64,000 nt of DNA from Kiloniella sp. EL199. Its GTDB lineage: Bacteria; Pseudomonadota; Alphaproteobacteria; Kiloniellales; Kiloniellaceae. Where the stretch lies: positions 744,001-808,000 of the forward strand of contig NZ_OMPU01000010.1 in assembly GCF_900313065.1 (NCBI RefSeq). Direction: 5' to 3'. Both the position numbers and the translations under genes were made by a program. The notes below the pieces were generated by a model, which was given only the letters and a program-made list of their open reading frames with translations, was not told where the DNA came from and did not search any database. Shown here piece by piece: positions 9,722 to 17,980 of this stretch. The stretch's first letter is position 1. Every line of letters begins with the position of its first letter.

Positions 9722-10120
9722 TTAATTCTGGTTATCAAGTTTTACAACCTTCTCAGGGGCTAAAACCAATAAGAGTTTTCTGTAGAGTTCAAAAAGGTCT
9801 GAATAGGGAATAGTGTATTGATGGCTTGGGGTAATTGTATAGGGGGATTTCTGTTTCGATAATTCAAACAGTTGAATCAGCATGCCGCCGTCGACCAGAA
9901 TGCGGTCTGGTTTTTCGCCGTTAAACCAGTTTTTAAAACGCCCCCAAAATGTTTTGTCCCTATCAATGATTTCACGCATTGCCTCGAGCTTTTTTTCGGT
10001 CACGATGATCAGGTTCTCTGGGCTATAGGTTGCGGTAGCAAGAAATTCTGTAACCCCATGCGTAATTGCATCTCTGAAACCAGAGTTTTCGTGGGGATCA
10101 TTATATTTTTTAATATTCAT
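9722..10120 (-). CDS. Hypothetical protein, 132 aa, intact member of a paralogue pair
   Basis: A 132-aa protein of unknown function. It contains the segments TYSPENLIIVTEKKLEAM, WGRFKNWFNGEKP and LVDGGMLIQLFEL. The neighbouring broken gene at 10138-10587 carries recognisable counterparts of all three in the same order, so the two are tandem paralogues. It lies 17 nt downstream of the broken copy's final stop. No signal peptide or membrane helix. Confidence 0.6.
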   Translation of the reverse strand: MNIKKYNDPHENSGFRDAITHGVTEFLATATYSPENLIIVTEKKLEAMREIIDRDKTFWGRFKNWFNGEKPDRILVDGGMLIQLFELSKQKSPYTITPSHQYTIPYSDLFELYRKLLLVLAPEKVVKLDNQN

Positions 10121-10137
10121 CTTCGAATATCCTGTTC

Positions 10138-10587
10138 TCAGGATGTTGGCGAAATTATTTGCGATGCTTGGTTATAGAGCGCTCTTAGCACGACATGATC
10201 AACTTCATAAAGCTTCTGTCGGTCAATAGTGATGGCCGGTATTTCCTCAACAGTATCGTAAAGTTGCAGGATCACGGTACCATCCAGTGTAATGATACGA
10301 GGGTTATCGCCAGCCATTTTGTTGTAGATACGCCCGAATCAGGTATTTTCTCTATCCCGAATTTGGTCAATCTGCTTTAGTTGATTGGACAAATGGATCA
10401 GTAAGTTTTCCGGGCTGTATTCTTGGGCGCGAATGGCTTGGGTATAACTGCGGGCAACTTTCATACTTAATGGTTCTTCCAAAGGCGGTTTCCCAAAGAG
10501 GAAAAGCCAGCTTTTGGGCGCAGCGTTTTGCCAATAATCCCGCCAATAGTTAAACAGAAATGTTTCCTGTTTCTTTGCTTTTTTCAT
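10138..10587 (-). pseudogene. Paralogue of the 9722 gene interrupted by an in-frame TGA
   Basis: Read from ATG at 10587 (MKKAKKQETFLF) the frame runs 82 codons to TGA at 10339-10341 and then continues without further stops to TGA at 10138-10140, about 149 codons in all. Protein after the stop (FGRIYNKMAGDNPRIITLD then GTVILQL) aligns with WGRFKNWFNGEKPDRILVD and GGMLIQL of the neighbour, and before it EYSPENLLIHLSNQLKQ aligns with TYSPENLIIVTEKKLEA. The TGA falls at the F-W pair of the intact copy, consistent with a TGG to TGA change. A further upstream start (10692) is open in frame but lacks support. A truncated product is possible. Confidence 0.6.
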
Positions 10588-10755
10588 TTGGTTTTCGCTT
10601 ATCTGTTTTGTGTCTTGAAGGTTTACGTTTATTAAAGTCTTGCGGACCAATACTTTAAGAAAGGTAACACTACCATAGCCTGTAGTAGTCACAAAAGAGT
10701 GATCGTAGGACAGAAGAAACGTTAATCATAGATCCCTATATTAAATGCCTCGCAT

Positions 10756-10799
10756 CAGTGTGTCGCCAACCACACTGAATTTACGTCCTGTGAACGTAA
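10756..10799. promoter_or_regulatory. Two adjacent short hairpins upstream of the sensor kinase
   Basis: CAGTGTG (10756-10762) pairs with CACACTG (10771-10777) across an 8-nt loop, and TTACGT (10781-10786) pairs with ACGTAA (10794-10799) across 7 nt. They lie in the 330-bp gap between the leftward remnant and the kinase, about 120 nt before the kinase start. They could be regulator sites or leader structure; no T-run follows, so they are not simple terminators. Nothing else was seen in this gap. Confidence 0.3.
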
Positions 10800-10917
10800 T
10801 GCCTCATCAACACGATGGGTGCTTTATGTCCAACGGGATATAGAAAGTTTTGTGCTCTTGGCAATCTTGATTTGTCAAAGGCGTACAGAACATGAATAGA
10901 AGACATAAGGCCGAATA

Positions 10918-12885
10918 ATGAGTAAGGCGGAACAGGCACCTGCCACAAAAATTCGTAAAATAATGAACGGCTTTCTGGCTCTCAGCCGAAGCAAGCTTTC
11001 AACAAGAATTGCCATTACTGTTTTTATGAGCATTCTGGTCGTTGAAGCCGTTATTCTGGTTCCTTCCTATAATAATTTTAAGCGTGATCTTCTTGCCCGC
11101 TTGGCTGATACAGGGCAAACGGCGGTGATTACCGGCTTTCAGAATCATGTGCGTTCCATTTTGGGAACTGGCGGTGCTGAACAGGAAAATCCCCTGATTA
11201 CTGGTGAGAAAATTTCCCGAATTACGAGCTTCAAAGGCGGTAGCCTTTATGATGAGGGCGGTGAGAAAATTGGCTCGTTTGGTGAGGTGCCGGAATTAAC
11301 CCTGACAGACTATAGGCAAAATCAGGAAAAGGCGCGTCTGAATAGTGATGAAACCCGTTATGATACTGTATGGTTGCCACAAGAAACCGGATTGCCCTTT
11401 GTTGTCATAAGTCGTCTGGATGCTAGCTGGATAGCAGCAGAACTCACGGCGTTTACGTGGCGTATTGTTGGGCTGGTTCTTCTTATTTCCGTTTCTATTT
11501 CTGTTGTGGCGCTTGTGTTTCTCGGGCGTATGGTTCTCAACCCGCTTTTGGAGTTACGGGGGCATCTGGTCAGAGCACAAGAAGATCCGGGGAATACTGA
11601 TCGTGTTGCCATGTCAGGATCCCTTATTAAAAACGAGTTTGGGGAAATGGTAACAGCCCTGAATGTTCTGTTATCCCGGGTTTCTGATTTGCGCGTGGCA
11701 GAGCGGGCGATGAATGAACAGCGCTTTACCGATTTTGCCAACTCTGCGTCGGACTGGTTTTGGGAAACGGATCAGGATCTGAATATTACGATGGTATCTG
11801 ATGGTTTTCCCGATATTCCGGGGGGTTCGACCAAAGACATGGTTGGGAAAAACTGGAATGCCTTGAAACACGACCGTATCCGCGTAGAAAACCTTGATAG
11901 CTATCTGGATGTTATGGCTCAAGAGGGATGTTTTCGGGATATGGAATTTAGCTATATCTGCAAGGAAGATCGTCAGCACTATCAATCTCTCTCTGCAAAT
12001 CCATACTATAACAATGACGGTAGCTTTGCCGGCTATCGTGGAACGGGGCGTGATATATCAATAAGTTATATTGCTGAAAAGAAATTGCGTGAAGCAAAGA
12101 TGCAGGCTGAAAAAGCTCAGATTGTTGCCGAAGAAGCCAACAAGGCTAAGTCACAATTCCTGACCAATATGAGCCATGAACTCAGAACCCCGTTGAATGC
12201 AATCAATGGCTTTTCCGAGGTAATTATTCAAACGGCTCAGCAAAAGGATGATGACAAACATTATGCTGATTTTGCTCAGGATATTTATCAATCCGGAAAT
12301 CGACTTTTGGAAATCCTGAACGATATTCTCGACCTTTCGCGTATAGAAGCCGATGTGATGGAGCTCAGTGAAGATACTTTTGATGCGAAATCCCTGATCA
12401 CCTTTTGTAACAAGGAAATGACAAGTACGTTTCAGAATGAAATAAGAGAGAAAGATATAACGTTTGTCTCAGCAAATTTGCAGGACGATATTTATTTAAA
12501 TGCTGATGCTAAAAAGCTGAAACAGGTTTTACATAACTTGTTATCCAATGCGGTAAAGTTCAACAAAGAAGGTGGCGAAGTCCATTTTAGTATCCGCGAA
12601 GAAGAAACGGGTGATATCTGCTTTGAAATCAGGGATACGGGAATAGGTATTGCTGAAAAAGATATGCCCGCTGTGTTAAGGCCTTTTCAGCAAGCCAATG
12701 GACAGATCTCCAGACAGCATGAAGGAACCGGACTTGGCCTTGCAATCTCTGCCGCCCTTGTTGAGTTGCACGACGGAAACTTCAGGATTGAAAGCCAAGA
12801 AGGTATGGGAACAAGTGTACAATTTAACCTGCCGATAACCCGCCGGATCAAAATCGAAGACGGCCAGATGGTTGCATACGCCTAG
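10918..12885 (+). CDS. Membrane PAS-domain sensor histidine kinase
   Basis: The 655-aa protein has two membrane helices (about residues 32-50 and 178-202) enclosing a roughly 130-residue periplasmic sensor region, then a HAMP-like stretch (LNPLLELRGHLVRAQ), a PAS domain (about 270-390, with DWFWETDQDLNITMVSDG and the GYRGTGRDIS end), a coiled coil, HisKA with NMSHELRTPLNAI, and HATPase with NLLSNAVKF, DTGIGI and GTGLGLAI. It is an inner membrane sensor. No receiver domain and no adjacent response regulator gene are present, so it is an orphan kinase. It ends one base before the end of the convergent azlD gene. Confidence 0.9.
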   Translation: MSKAEQAPATKIRKIMNGFLALSRSKLSTRIAITVFMSILVVEAVILVPSYNNFKRDLLARLADTGQTAVITGFQNHVRSILGTGGAEQENPLITGEKISRITSFKGGSLYDEGGEKIGSFGEVPELTLTDYRQNQEKARLNSDETRYDTVWLPQETGLPFVVISRLDASWIAAELTAFTWRIVGLVLLISVSISVVALVFLGRMVLNPLLELRGHLVRAQEDPGNTDRVAMSGSLIKNEFGEMVTALNVLLSRVSDLRVAERAMNEQRFTDFANSASDWFWETDQDLNITMVSDGFPDIPGGSTKDMVGKNWNALKHDRIRVENLDSYLDVMAQEGCFRDMEFSYICKEDRQHYQSLSANPYYNNDGSFAGYRGTGRDISISYIAEKKLREAKMQAEKAQIVAEEANKAKSQFLTNMSHELRTPLNAINGFSEVIIQTAQQKDDDKHYADFAQDIYQSGNRLLEILNDILDLSRIEADVMELSEDTFDAKSLITFCNKEMTSTFQNEIREKDITFVSANLQDDIYLNADAKKLKQVLHNLLSNAVKFNKEGGEVHFSIREEETGDICFEIRDTGIGIAEKDMPAVLRPFQQANGQISRQHEGTGLGLAISAALVELHDGNFRIESQEGMGTSVQFNLPITRRIKIEDGQMVAYA

Positions 12886-12886
12886 A

Positions 12887-13186
12887 TCAGGCCACTATAC
12901 CCCGTAACACAATCAGACAGATTATACCCGCGAGCACACTGAGCATAAGTGAGTACCGCAGGGCGATGATGCCTGCGATGACAATGGAGAGGGCTTCGGC
13001 AGGGCCGTTGGTAACCAGTGATGGCGCAACCAACGCGGCCAAGACGGCGGTTGGTACAGCCTCTAGTGCAGCTTCAAGGCGGTGATGTGTTGTGCCAAAA
13101 CGCGAAAGGATCAGGTGACCTCCTGTTCTCGTCGCATAGGTGGCAAGGGCACAGGCAAGGATTAACAGAACCGTATTATCATGCAT
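12887..13186 (-). CDS. azlD: AzlD-type branched-chain amino acid export subunit
   Basis: A 99-aa protein with three to four membrane helices, the usual size of AzlD, including the conserved ATRTGGHLIL segment and AVPTAVLAALVAP. AzlD is the small partner of AzlC in export of branched-chain amino acids or analogues. Its start overlaps the end of azlC by 8 nt, which indicates translational coupling. Confidence 0.85.
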   Translation of the reverse strand: MHDNTVLLILACALATYATRTGGHLILSRFGTTHHRLEAALEAVPTAVLAALVAPSLVTNGPAEALSIVIAGIIALRYSLMLSVLAGIICLIVLRGIVA

Positions 13187-14006
13187 TTGCTGCTTCCTCG
13201 TCCATTTTGTGTTTAACAGGTTTGCTTAACGTTGCCGCAGTTATTAATCCGGCGATGCCACCAAGGGTAATATGCCAAGGGCTTCCGATCATGAACCAGG
13301 CGATCAGAGCGACACCTGCGCTAATGGCAAGAACGGGGATGAAGTTCGGGCGCTTGTGAAAGCCTGCGACAAGGCCGGTGAAATAAAGGGGCAAGATGAA
13401 ATCCAGACCATAGGTAGCAGGAGAATTAATCAGAGAACCAAACAAGGCTCCGACACAATTGGCCGCGATCCATGTGGAATAAATCATTGCTGCATAGGTA
13501 AAATAATAAGCTGGCCTAAGACCTGATTTGGCAGCACGTGCTTCTGAGGACGCAAACTGGGGATCAACCAGAAGAAAGAAAGCCAATGCTTTTTGAAGAG
13601 GGGAAAAAGCCCCCATTGTGCGTCCGATTGATGCTGAGTAGAGCACATGCCGAAAGTTAACCGCAAAGACGGCGAGAACAATGGACCAGACAGGAACATT
13701 CTGGCCCATCAGATCAACCATGACGTATTGACTGGCCGCGGCATAGATTGACAGCGATGTCAGTATGGTTTCCCAAAAGCTCAGTCCGCTTTCAATGGCG
13801 ACAGCACCAAAAACTGCGGCAAAGGGGACAATGGCAAACAGAATGGGCGAGGCATCTTTTATGCCGGCCTTTATGTCCGATGCCATAACCGTTTTGGGGC
13901 TGTTGTCCCCCAAAGGATCACGTGCGGGCGAAGGGGTGCCCTTTGGATGGTTACGTGCAGAGAGCCCGCCAACAGGGTGCTGTTCTGTATATGTCTGGTC
14001 GTTCAT
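13179..14006 (-). CDS. azlC: AzlC-type branched-chain amino acid exporter
   Basis: The 275-aa membrane protein shows the AzlC layout: DASPILFAIVPFAAVFGA near the first helix, SIYAAASQYVMVDLM and NFRHVLYSASIGR, which are hallmarks of the family. ATG at 14006 has AGGAG 8 nt upstream and is preferred over a TTG six codons earlier. The first 50 residues are hydrophilic and extend beyond typical AzlC. It forms an operon with azlD and is divergent from the cupin-type regulator at 14206, which is the likely controller through the palindromes between them. Confidence 0.88.
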   Translation of the reverse strand: MNDQTYTEQHPVGGLSARNHPKGTPSPARDPLGDNSPKTVMASDIKAGIKDASPILFAIVPFAAVFGAVAIESGLSFWETILTSLSIYAAASQYVMVDLMGQNVPVWSIVLAVFAVNFRHVLYSASIGRTMGAFSPLQKALAFFLLVDPQFASSEARAAKSGLRPAYYFTYAAMIYSTWIAANCVGALFGSLINSPATYGLDFILPLYFTGLVAGFHKRPNFIPVLAISAGVALIAWFMIGSPWHITLGGIAGLITAATLSKPVKHKMDEEAANA

Positions 14007-14095
14007 AGGGCGATCTCCTGACAAAAATCATTGTGTTCACTTTCTTGAAGCAGGCCCGAAAGCTATCGATGACAAGCAATCTGAAAAGTATGATT

Positions 14096-14181
14096 TTTGT
14101 TCGTTACATAAGTCTCTTGTTTTGTATAATGAACGAACAATGATTGTTCGTCAAATAGAACATTCGTTTTTTATACAAAAC
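14096..14181. promoter_or_regulatory. Nested palindromes in the azlC / regulator divergent promoter
   Basis: Two perfect inverted repeats are nested. The inner one is ACGAACAAT (14133-14141), one G, ATTGTTCGT (14143-14151). The outer one is GTTTTGTATAA (14119-14129) with TTATACAAAAC (14171-14181). A further half-site, TTTGTTCGT, lies at 14096-14104. The outer left arm contains TATAAT-like sequence (14125-14130), so bound protein would cover a promoter. The natural candidate ligand-binding repressor is the product of the adjacent gene at 14206, repressing azlCD and itself. Confidence 0.6.
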
Positions 14182-14205
14182 GAAATAGAGAGCTGAATTG
14201 AGGAT

Positions 14206-14754
14206 ATGACCCCGGTTTCTTTGATCGCGCAGGCGATACAACGAGAGCGCACCCGCGCGAAGATGAGTTTATCTGCTTTGGCTGCCCAAGCGGGTGTTGC
14301 CAAATCAACCCTCTCTCAACTAGAGGGGGGGCAGGGTAATCCCAGTCTTGAAACTCTGTGGGCTATCGCTTCTGCATTGAATATTCCGTTGAGCTTTTTG
14401 TTTGAGACACCGAAAGCAGATTTCAGAATTATCAGGGCCGACGAAGAAGATCAGTTATCGTCTGATTTGTCTGAACTTTCTTCGACATTATTGGCGGATT
14501 GTCCGACATCTTGCCGACGGGATATCTATCGCGTTTATCTCAAAAGTGGCTCTGTGAGAGAGGCTGAGGCCCATACACAAAACACAATTGAGCATGCTTT
14601 TGTCTGTCGCGGACAGGTCCGCCTTGGCCCTGTTGACAATTTGCAAGAATTAACTGAGGGCGATTATTTTCGCTATCCAGCGGATGTAAAGCACTCCTAC
14701 GAAGCACTATCAGACAAAGCGATGCTTATCCTGATAATGGAAAACCCGGGGTGA
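14206..14754 (+). CDS. XRE-family regulator with C-terminal cupin domain
   Basis: The 182-aa protein has an N-terminal helix-turn-helix (about residues 12-66, LSALAAQAGVAKSTLSQLE and GNPSLETLWAIASALN) and a C-terminal cupin (about 105-180, with HTQNTIEHAFVCRGQV and GDYFRYPADVKHSYEA). This architecture is common for repressors or activators of amino acid exporters and metabolic operons in which the cupin senses a small ligand. Divergent orientation to azlCD and the shared palindromic region make it the probable local regulator. The recombinase gene starts 7 nt after its stop. Confidence 0.88.
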   Translation: MTPVSLIAQAIQRERTRAKMSLSALAAQAGVAKSTLSQLEGGQGNPSLETLWAIASALNIPLSFLFETPKADFRIIRADEEDQLSSDLSELSSTLLADCPTSCRRDIYRVYLKSGSVREAEAHTQNTIEHAFVCRGQVRLGPVDNLQELTEGDYFRYPADVKHSYEALSDKAMLILIMENPG

Positions 14755-14761
14755 TCGCGTT

Positions 14762-15430
14762 ATGAAGATCGGCTACGCGCGGGTATCGGGTGAGGGGCAG
14801 AATCTGGATCAGCAGATTGCGGCGTTGCAGGACGAGGGCTGTGAAAAGGTTTTCTCTGAAATTCTGGCGTCCAATCGGGTTGTTTGCCCTGCCTTGGAAG
14901 AAGCTTTGGCTGAGTTGGAGGCTGGCGATAGTCTGGTGGTTTGGCGATTGGACAGACTTGGTCGGCGCACCGTTGATCTGATTACTTTTCTACAGGATTT
15001 GCAGTCTCGCGAGATCTATTTTCAATCGCTGTGCGAGGGGTTGAATTCCGGGACACCTCTGGGAAAGATGTTCCATGGCTTTATCGCGGCACTCGCAGAT
15101 AATGAACGGGATTTGTCCATAGAACGCACCCTCAAGGGTATGGGTAATGCCAAGTCTGGTAAGGCCAATTCCCAAAAAACAAAAGACCAAACAGAAAAAG
15201 CGCGAAAAGTTGCGAATAAAGCTCCCCAATCAATCAAAGAAGATAAAGGAAATAAATCAAAGTTGGTGTCCAGACAGGATATTGAAGCAGCAATAGTTCT
15301 GTTGTCGCCACCAGATGACGTTGGCGCAAAGCCAACACTATCAGCGGTGGCAGAGGCTTTAAATATTAGTAAAGCTACATTATCAAACCGTCTTAAGGAG
15401 CTTGAACTGGGTAAAGCCTGTTCCAATTGA
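14762..15430 (+). CDS. Serine recombinase (resolvase/invertase family)
   Basis: The 222-aa protein has the resolvase catalytic domain: IGYARVSGEGQNLDQQ with the nucleophilic Ser at residue 9, the LVVWRLDRLGRRTVDLI segment with the conserved arginines, and FHGFIAALADNERDLSIERT. After a hydrophilic linker (about 130-165) there is a C-terminal helix-turn-helix (SAVAEALNISKATLSNRLKEL). Such enzymes resolve cointegrates or invert DNA. It sits 7 nt behind the azl-type regulator, an unusual operon partner; I see no transposase, no res-like site cluster and no long inverted repeats around it. It may be a domesticated remnant of a mobile element. Confidence 0.85.
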   Translation: MKIGYARVSGEGQNLDQQIAALQDEGCEKVFSEILASNRVVCPALEEALAELEAGDSLVVWRLDRLGRRTVDLITFLQDLQSREIYFQSLCEGLNSGTPLGKMFHGFIAALADNERDLSIERTLKGMGNAKSGKANSQKTKDQTEKARKVANKAPQSIKEDKGNKSKLVSRQDIEAAIVLLSPPDDVGAKPTLSAVAEALNISKATLSNRLKELELGKACSN

Positions 15431-15482
15431 GCTTTTAGACTTTAACTTGACTGATGATCCGTTCAGGGTAGGCAAGAAGCGT

Positions 15483-15716
15483 TTAATGGCGTTGCAATTC
15501 TGAAATCAGATGCTGCATTTCGCCTTCGGAAAGTTCGAATTCCGGGCCTTCTTCCATTGCTGTAAGTTGCATTAGCTTGCAATCGAGATAGCGGGAAAGC
15601 TCCCTGCGATGATTGTGATGAATTTTGCTGGCAAGTCGTGCTATTTTGCGTGCACGATATCCATGCGCCATTTCTTTCCCCAAAGCATCACCCAGATTTT
15701 TTGCACTGTAGGCCAT
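15483..15716 (-). CDS. Small hypothetical protein, 77 aa
   Basis: An unrecognised basic, helical 77-aa protein (MAYSAKNLGDALGKEMA at the start, acidic C-terminus ending LISELQRH). ATG at 15716 is chosen because AAGGAG lies about 9 nt upstream; the open frame continues further upstream without a better start. The ribosome-binding element is inside an 11-bp sequence that occurs twice (15723-15733 and 15739-15749). Function unknown. Confidence 0.5.
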   Translation of the reverse strand: MAYSAKNLGDALGKEMAHGYRARKIARLASKIHHNHRRELSRYLDCKLMQLTAMEEGPEFELSEGEMQHLISELQRH

Positions 15717-15722
15717 GAATTG

Positions 15723-15749
15723 AACTCCTTTAAGCCCAAACTCCTTTAA
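15723..15749. repeat. 11-bp direct repeat carrying duplicate Shine-Dalgarno
   Basis: AACTCCTTTAA occurs at 15723-15733 and 15739-15749, separated by 5 bp. On the minus strand each copy gives TTAAAGGAGTT, so the small gene at 15716 has two potential ribosome-binding sites, at about 9 and 25 nt. Confidence 0.6.
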
Positions 15750-16208
15750 AAGTGAGATTAAACACTGGCAACACAACAACCAATAAAACCGTCCGGAAAA
15801 CTGTACCGGAGGAGGTTCTGGATATCTTCCGATGTCACCATGGTGACAGATGTCATATTTCGAGCCTTATCGAATAGGGTACCCGAAGTGCCTGTGAAGT
15901 ACCAGAATATACCAAAATAAACATAAACAGAGGTGTTTTCAAAGATATTTAGCTCTAGGAAAACATCCTGTTCGTCTGATCTGCTATGGCGTGGTTTCAC
16001 CAATTGATAAAAGCCCTGATCGTGAGTGTTGTCTGTGGAACGTTAACAAAAATCCTAAAGGTTTTTTTGCTTCTGTCCCCATTATTTCTCAGAATTATTC
16101 AGCGCCGGGAAACATGTATCTGTTTCTGGGTTAGTTGCTCTTTTGGTTGACAGGTCGGTTGCTCGATCAATCATTCGGATGATTACCTGATTTGTTATCA
16201 GAGTTGTC
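15750..16208. other. Intergenic region with a 16-bp perfect palindrome
   Basis: No convincing gene. An 81-codon minus-strand frame exists but overlaps the repeat region and shows no family feature. The notable element is TGTCACCATGGTGACA at 15833-15848, a perfect 16-bp palindrome, 117 bp upstream of the small gene at 15716, which could be the site of a dimeric regulator. GGGTACCC (about 15879) is another short palindrome. Confidence 0.45.
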
Positions 16209-17516
16209 TTAATTAGGCTTTACCGTTTGTTTGCCTGCTGTTGTCTTTGCTCTTTTGTATGGTTTTTGTGAATTGCTGCGGCGATTTTTATTGCCGGGCT
16301 TGCTGTTACGGGTATTCCGGTTTGGCCTTCCGCCAGTCTTTCCGTTTTTCGCACTGTCAGTTGGGGCCGGGGCCATGCCTTCTTCGTGGTAAGGATGCCT
16401 TTCAAAGACCGGAACGCTTTGGCGAATGTTCTTTTCAATATCTTTCAGATAGGTGCGTTCTTCATGATCGCAGAAGGAATAGGAAATACCTGTGGCACCT
16501 GCGCGGGCTGTCCGACCAATACGGTGAACATAGCTGTCCGGCTCGTTCGGAAGTTCGAAATTAATGACGTGGGTGACACTGTCGATATCAATACCCCGTG
16601 CAGCAACATCAGTGGCAACAAGTGCACGAACAGCACCATCGCGGAAATCATTAAGGGCGCGTTGACGGGCATTCTGTGATTTGTTTCCGTGAATAGCTGC
16701 AGAAGGAATACCCTGTTTTTCAAGAAATGTGGTAACGCGGTTCGCACCGTGTTTCGTTCTGGTGAAAATCAGAACACGCTTGATCTCGGTATCTTTGAGA
16801 ACATGCGCCAAGAGGTCGCGCTTACGGCTTTTGGGAACCATCATGACATATTGTCTCACTTTTTCCGCTGTTGTGGCAGCAGGGGCAACCTCAACACGAA
16901 CCGGTTTGATCAAAATGGAATTGGCAAGGGTAGTGACAGACTTTGGCATGGTGGCCGATAGCAGAACCGTTTGCCGCTTTTTAGGCAGTTCTTTGATGAT
17001 TTTCCTGATGTCGTGGATGAAGCCCATGTCGAGCATCCGGTCAGCTTCGTCAAGTACCAGAAATTCAACTTCGTTTAGCTTGATGTGGCCCTGCGACATA
17101 AGATCAAGCAAGCGACCAGGCGTTGCAATCAGGATATCAACACCGGGGATAATTGCCTTGATTTGCGGTTTTTCTGATGCGCCGCCAAAGACGATCGTGC
17201 TGCGCAGATGCAGATATTTGGAATAGTCACAAATGTTATCAGAAATCTGGATTACAAGTTCGCGAGTGGGGGCCAGGATCAGGGACCTTGCTGTTCTGGC
17301 TTTGCGCTTGCCTTCATCTTTGAGCAAGCATTGTATCAAAGGCAATGAAAAGGCCGCGGTTTTTCCGGTTCCGGTCTGGGCAACGCCAATCAGATCTTTT
17401 CCCTCCAGAATTGTGGGAATAACCCGTGACTGGATCGGCGTCGTTTGTTCGTAACCACTTTCCTTGATTGCACGGAGAATGGGGGCACTAAGGCCAAGAT
17501 CGGAAAAGCTGTTCAT
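16209..17516 (-). CDS. rhlE: DEAD-box ATP-dependent RNA helicase, RhlE-like
   Basis: The 435-aa protein has the complete helicase core: Q motif (YEQTTPIQSRVIP), motif I AQTGTGKT, PTRELVIQ, TPGRLLD, motif II DEAD, motif III SAT, and in the second domain VATDVAARGIDID and motif VI HRIGRTARAG. The C-terminal 65 residues are a basic, Asn/Gly/Lys/Arg-rich tail usual for RhlE. It remodels RNA, in ribosome assembly or mRNA decay, often under cold stress. ATG at 17516 gives the usual MNSFSDLGLS start. It is monocistronic. Confidence 0.93.
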   Translation of the reverse strand: MNSFSDLGLSAPILRAIKESGYEQTTPIQSRVIPTILEGKDLIGVAQTGTGKTAAFSLPLIQCLLKDEGKRKARTARSLILAPTRELVIQISDNICDYSKYLHLRSTIVFGGASEKPQIKAIIPGVDILIATPGRLLDLMSQGHIKLNEVEFLVLDEADRMLDMGFIHDIRKIIKELPKKRQTVLLSATMPKSVTTLANSILIKPVRVEVAPAATTAEKVRQYVMMVPKSRKRDLLAHVLKDTEIKRVLIFTRTKHGANRVTTFLEKQGIPSAAIHGNKSQNARQRALNDFRDGAVRALVATDVAARGIDIDSVTHVINFELPNEPDSYVHRIGRTARAGATGISYSFCDHEERTYLKDIEKNIRQSVPVFERHPYHEEGMAPAPTDSAKNGKTGGRPNRNTRNSKPGNKNRRSNSQKPYKRAKTTAGKQTVKPN

Positions 17517-17980
17517 TATTGCCTAATTTCAAATCAAAAAAGAGTTCGGTTTCACTATAGCTGAATAGTTCCCCTGTTAATCAGCGATACTATTAGGCAG
17601 CCATGTGATGGCTGTATTCAAGATGAGTGATTGAGGTTCCTAAATATCGCGCGCAAGCTTTTATGATATCTGTTTTCAGGACATAAAAACAAGCGGCACA
17701 GATAAAGGAAAAGATGAAAAGCTGATCGGTAGAATGAGTGCTTGTATGGAGGTGTTCTTATACTTTTAAAGAAGACTTCTATAGTTAATATGTTTAAAAT
17801 CAATATCTTAATTTGTATTGATGATTACCTGATGAAAGTTTCTCTTGTGGTGATGTGATCAAAAGTGTATCCCTTTGGGTAGAGCCATAGGGATACACTC
17901 TCACGTTATTGTTATCATATAAGTGATGATCTCGAAGGTTCGTTTATGAATGCTTTGTTGAATTATATTAGGAAATTTTT
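17517..17980. other. Intergenic region, 464 bp
   Basis: The gap holds the helicase promoter on the minus strand and that of the XRE gene on the plus strand, plus the long inverted repeat at 17864-17899. I see no gene and no RNA I can name. Confidence 0.4.
17864..17899. promoter_or_regulatory. 11-bp perfect inverted repeat upstream of XRE regulator
   Basis: AGTGTATCCCT (17864-17874) pairs with AGGGATACACT (17889-17899) across a 14-nt spacer. It lies 81 nt before the XRE gene. It is either a hairpin in the leader or an operator for a dimeric regulator, possibly the XRE protein itself. There is no T-run directly behind it. Confidence 0.5.

Noticed and set aside
10339-10341. In-frame TGA as selenocysteine or reassigned codon
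   Set aside because: TGA ends many normal genes here (for example at 4343), the matching residue in the paralogue is Phe/Trp rather than Cys, and no SECIS-like element was evident.
14762-15430. Integron, prophage or transposon around the recombinase
   Set aside because: No transposase, phage structural gene, attachment duplication or long terminal inverted repeat was found nearby.
15758-16003. 81-codon minus-strand open frame
   Set aside because: No ribosome-binding site, odd composition, overlaps the repeat and palindrome region, and matches no family.
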